From: an uncultured Collinsella sp.
GTDB taxonomy: Bacteria; Actinomycetota; Coriobacteriia; Coriobacteriales; Coriobacteriaceae
DNA length: 13,683 bases
Assembly: GCA_900550825.1 (NCBI GenBank)
Contig: URTZ01000039.1
Coordinates: 1 to 13,683 of the forward strand
Direction: 5' to 3'
The notes beneath the pieces are model-generated. The model was not told the DNA's origin. It searched no databases and saw only the letters and a list, made by a program, of their open reading frames with translations. Position 1 is the first letter of the stretch. Every line of letters starts with the position of its first letter. Both the position numbers and the translations under genes were made by a program. This document shows, piece after piece, positions 11,555-13,683 of this stretch.

Positions 11555-12535
11555 TTACGCGTCCAGGGCGGAAAGGTCGATGCCCAGGGCCTCGGCCATT
11601 TCGTCGTTCTTGACGACGACCAGGTCCTTGCTCGAGAGGTGCTTGATCGGCATGTCTTCGGGCTTGGCCTCGCCCTTCAGGATCTTAACGGCCATCTCGC
11701 CCGCGGCGTAGCCCAGGTCCTCATAGTTGATGGAGAGGGTGAACAGGCCGCCGGCCATGCACATACCCTCCTCGCCAGTCACGAAGGGAAGCTTGTTTTC
11801 CTTGCAGATCTGGCCGACCTGCGAGGCACCCGCGGCGATGGTGTTGTCGGTGGGGGAGTACAGCGCGTCGACCTTGCCCACGGCAGACTCGACGACGGAC
11901 TGAATCTCGTTGGAGCTCGAGACGGTGAAGTCAGTGTACTCGAGGCCCAGCTTGTCGAGCTCCTTCTTGGCGGCCTTGATCTGGACGTCGGAGTTGGACT
12001 CGGCGGTGCAGTAGAGCAGGCCGACCTTTTTAACGTCGGGCAGGACCTTCTGCATCATCTCGAGCTGCTCGGCGACCGGGGTGAGGTCGGAAGCGCCCGT
12101 GACGTTGGTGCCGGGCTTGTCGTTGTCCTGGACCAGGCCGGAGGCGGCGTAGTCGGTGATGGCGCAGCCCACGATGGGGATATCGGCCGTGGCGCCGGCG
12201 GCAGCCTGCGCGGCGGGCGTGGCGATGGCATAAATCAGGTTGACGTTGTCGCCCACAAACTTGTCGGCAATGGACTTACACGTGGACTGGTCGTTCTGGG
12301 CGTTCTTCTGGTCGATCTTGACCTTAAGGCCGCTCTCCTTGATGGCCTTGACAAAGCCGTCGTTGGCGGCATCGAGTGCGGAATGCTCGGTGAGTTGCAG
12401 AACGCCGATGGTGTAGTCGGAACCGGCGGCAGCAGAGCCGGAACCAGAGTTGCCGCCGCATCCGGCGAGCGGGGCGAGCGCGAGCAGGCCGGCGGAGACC
12501 AGAAGGCTCCTGCGACTGATGGTGATGTCCTTCAT
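11555..12535 (-). CDS. ABC transporter substrate-binding lipoprotein (TrpX/COG2984-like)
   Basis: This 326-residue exported lipoprotein captures substrate for the permease and ATPase encoded downstream. The N-terminus MKDITISRRSLLVSAG has a twin-arginine-like start followed by the hydrophobic stretch and lipobox LAGC (C26). It is probably a Tat-exported, lipid-anchored protein, with a Gly/Ser spacer after the cysteine. The mature part (YTIGVLQLTEHSALDAANDGFVKAIKESG, ADKFVGDNVNLIYAIATPAAQ, DIPIVGCAITDY, KVGLLYCTAESNS) fits the ABC_sub_bind (PF04392) family. I start it at ATG 12535 because GGGGGT is 6 bases upstream. A further upstream ATG at 12583 would put 16 extra residues before the signal peptide and would lie inside the leader. 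Relatives bind aromatic amino acids; the substrate here is unproven. Confidence 0.92.
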   Translation of the reverse strand: MKDITISRRSLLVSAGLLALAPLAGCGGNSGSGSAAAGSDYTIGVLQLTEHSALDAANDGFVKAIKESGLKVKIDQKNAQNDQSTCKSIADKFVGDNVNLIYAIATPAAQAAAGATADIPIVGCAITDYAASGLVQDNDKPGTNVTGASDLTPVAEQLEMMQKVLPDVKKVGLLYCTAESNSDVQIKAAKKELDKLGLEYTDFTVSSSNEIQSVVESAVGKVDALYSPTDNTIAAGASQVGQICKENKLPFVTGEEGMCMAGGLFTLSINYEDLGYAAGEMAVKILKGEAKPEDMPIKHLSSKDLVVVKNDEMAEALGIDLSALDA

Positions 12536-12570
12536 ATCATTACCCCCAGTATAAAAATGGCTGGAAACAC

Positions 12571-12589
12571 TGCACTGGGACAAAGTGCA
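12571..12589 (-). promoter_or_regulatory. Inverted repeat at the predicted transcript start of the ABC operon
   Basis: On the minus strand TGCACT and AGTGCA flank a 7-base TTGTCCC. A CAC before and a GTG after can lengthen the stem by three pairs with one bulged base. It lies just after the predicted -10 box, so it is either an operator overlapping +1 or a 5'-terminal mRNA hairpin. Confidence 0.4.
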
Positions 12590-12595
12590 AGTGGA

Positions 12596-12626
12596 ACTAT
12601 AGTAGCGCTGATGTCCATTTTTACAA
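12596..12626 (-). promoter_or_regulatory. Probable promoter of the ABC importer operon
   Basis: On the minus strand -10 TATAGT (12601-12596) is preceded by TTGTAA (12626-12621) at 19 bases, or TGTAAA (12625-12620) at 18 bases. The predicted start near 12589 leaves a leader of about 55 bases before the lipoprotein start codon. The spacing is longer than optimal, which would fit a promoter needing an activator. Confidence 0.45.
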
Positions 12627-12653
12627 CAGCCTGGCGGGTTTTTTAATACAGAA

Positions 12654-12686
12654 TCGGATGGGCGGTACGGGTAGTCGAATGGGCGG
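12654..12686 (-). repeat. Two 12-base direct repeats upstream of the ABC promoter
   Basis: TCGGATGGGCGG (12654-12665) and TCGAATGGGCGG (12675-12686), written on the plus strand, differ at one base and are spaced exactly 21 bases apart, two helical turns. They lie about 65-95 bases upstream of the predicted ABC operon start, between it and the regulator gene. They could be an activator binding site; chance similarity of G-rich sequence is the alternative. Confidence 0.4.
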
Positions 12687-12695
12687 CGGAGGGTC

Positions 12696-13484
12696 TTATG
12701 CGGCGGAGGAGGCGTCGTCCTCCTCGTCGAGGGCGGCGAAGAGCTTCTTGCCGTCGAGGAGACGTGTGGTGACGTTTCTCATGCGGCCAATCTCTACGGT
12801 GCGCAGCGTGTCATCGGCACCTCGGGCGTCATAGACCGTTCCCAGCAAATACGAGATGCCATCGCGCTGCCTGATGGCAAAGGGGCGGAGTGTCATCCGT
12901 GCTACTTCGGTTTCGCCACGTGCCGTGACGCTCGAAATATCAAAACTCACCGTGGTTCCATGGTCGATGGCCTGCTCGACGAGCTCGCACGTGTCGATGC
13001 GCTTGATGGGCGTGCGTGTTGCCTTGGTAGCCTTGCTGCCTGCGCTTGGAGCGGGTTCGGGTGTATCGAGGTAGCCGCGAACGTCGGCGCTCGCTATGGC
13101 AACTAAGTGCTGCGCCATGCTCTTGCGGATAGCGATAGGTGTGGAGCGGTTGCGCATGACCATACCGTGGAGCCGGATGATCTCTTCATCGGTGAGCGGG
13201 CGGGTAAGAAGTTTGTAGCCCACGCCGCGTTTGTACTCAATTTCGTATCCGGCATGGCGAAGCGCGGAGATGGCGGTGTAGATGCTGCGCCGCGCCGCCG
13301 AGATGGGCATGCGGGCGGGGTCGTCGGGATGGGAGAGGCGCCGGATCAACTCATCGGAAAGCATGGCCTTGTCCTCGCCGGTGTTTTCGCTTAATAGTTG
13401 CAGGATGCGAACGGCGCGATAGGCTGCCATCGAGGCGGCGCCTCTAGTCGTGGTGTCGTAGGTTTCAACAGCGGCTTCGGTCAT
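12696..13484 (-). CDS. WYL-domain transcriptional regulator
   Basis: This 262-residue cytoplasmic protein is probably a DNA-binding regulator. Residues about 22-95 look like a winged helix-turn-helix (AAYRAVRILQLL, ISAARRSIYTAISALRHAGYEIEYKRGVGYKL). A helical linker follows (97-140), then a Pro/Ala/Lys-rich spacer (141-160). Residues about 165-245 match a WYL ligand-binding domain (LRPFAIRQRDGISYLLGTVYD, then LRTVEIGRMRNV). The usual Trp-Tyr-Leu core reads Ser-Tyr-Leu (211-213). The start is ATG 13484, with AAAGGA 10 bases upstream; a GTG at 13493 is too close to that site. The C-terminus is acidic (EEDDASSAA). It ends 160 bases before the ABC lipoprotein gene in the same direction, which makes the importer a candidate target. 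WYL proteins often sense nucleic acids or small ligands; the ligand here is unknown. Confidence 0.83.
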   Translation of the reverse strand: MTEAAVETYDTTTRGAASMAAYRAVRILQLLSENTGEDKAMLSDELIRRLSHPDDPARMPISAARRSIYTAISALRHAGYEIEYKRGVGYKLLTRPLTDEEIIRLHGMVMRNRSTPIAIRKSMAQHLVAIASADVRGYLDTPEPAPSAGSKATKATRTPIKRIDTCELVEQAIDHGTTVSFDISSVTARGETEVARMTLRPFAIRQRDGISYLLGTVYDARGADDTLRTVEIGRMRNVTTRLLDGKKLFAALDEEDDASSAA

Positions 13485-13488
13485 CGTG

Positions 13489-13539
13489 CCCACGTCCTTT
13501 CCGTTTTGGGTGGCGACGGTATGGAGCCTAGGACGTGGG
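13489..13539 (-). promoter_or_regulatory. Dyad enclosing the ribosome binding site of the WYL gene
   Basis: CCCACGTCCT (13489-13498) and AGGACGTGGG (13530-13539) form a perfect 10-bp inverted repeat 31 bases apart. In the minus-strand mRNA the second arm contains most of the Shine-Dalgarno AAAGGA (13500-13495). Folding would hide the ribosome binding site. As DNA it could equally be a two-site operator for autoregulation. Confidence 0.45.
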
Positions 13540-13594
13540 GCTTTCCCAGGGGCGCAGGGCGCTCTGGGCGGTCGGTAGTCGTCGGCAAACGGCG

Positions 13595-13680
13595 GGTCGA
13601 GTTTTCAACAGCCCTGCTCAACTGACCAAAAACTTGCCAAAAGCTTGACGGATGCTGTTGAAAAAAAGCGCCTCTCGACC
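13595..13680. repeat. Compound inverted repeat enclosing tandem 11-mers at right edge
   Basis: The outer arms GGTCGAG (13595-13601) and CTCGACC (13674-13680) and the inner arms TTTTCAACAGC (13602-13612) and GCTGTTGAAAA (13654-13664) are both perfect. Between the inner arms lie two adjacent direct repeats, CCAAAAACTTG (13626-13636) and CCAAAAGCTTG (13637-13647). No gene is seen in the final 199 bases beyond the WYL start. Function is unknown; operator, recombination site and mobile-element remnant are all possible. Confidence 0.5.
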
Positions 13681-13683
13681 GAT

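Noticed and set aside
11540..12646. 368-codon plus-strand frame
   Set aside because: It is a shadow of the substrate-binding lipoprotein gene, which has a signal peptide, lipobox and a good ribosome binding site.
1..13683. CRISPR arrays, insertion sequences, phage or toxin-antitoxin genes
   Set aside because: No regularly spaced repeats, transposase, integrase or toxin motifs were seen on either strand; every large frame belongs to an ordinary chromosomal gene.

Overview
This window looks like a piece of chromosome from a Coriobacteriia-type actinobacterium, and the closest impression is Collinsella. That placement is an inference from GC-rich synonymous codons, the gene order rpmG-tRNA-Trp-secE-nusG-rplK-rplA, an LAxTG-type sorting signal and the general look of the proteins. 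No database search was possible. There is no phage, transposase, CRISPR array or rRNA in it.

Left part (1-3800, plus strand) is translation and transcription housekeeping. It holds the 3' two thirds of tuf with a strong terminator, then a sigma70-type promoter, rpmG (a 49-residue zinc-ribbon L33), tRNA-Trp(CCA), secE, nusG, rplK and rplA, closed by a 17-bp terminator. Just before rplA is an RNA element that copies the ribosomal protein L1 binding site of 23S rRNA and touches the rplA Shine-Dalgarno. It is a likely autoregulatory site. The usual rplJ-rplL-rpoBC block does not follow.

Middle part (3811-9482, minus strand) holds three transcription units. The first is a two-gene operon: a large cytoplasmic protein joining a ParB-like N-terminal domain to a Bmp/PnrA-type nucleoside-binding-protein fold, translationally coupled to a calcineurin-like phosphoesterase. 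The second is a small MscS-type mechanosensitive channel. The third is a secreted 5'-nucleotidase with a C-terminal LAATG sorting signal.

Right part (9601-13484, minus strand) is a lipoprotein / permease / ATPase ABC importer operon of the TrpXYZ-like class (COG2984/COG4120/COG1101 type). A WYL-domain regulator lies directly upstream of it in the same orientation. The importer, the surface 5'-nucleotidase and the Bmp-fold protein could together suggest nucleotide, nucleoside or amino-acid scavenging, but that link is inference only.

The most unusual points are: the ParB-like/Bmp fusion plus its phosphoesterase, whose motif I has Glu in place of His; the L1 rRNA mimic; a family of four related hairpin repeats, all in the same orientation, three of which abut the stop codons of minus-strand genes and share AAAGGG(G)ACA; and several dyads and direct repeats around the WYL regulator and at the right edge.
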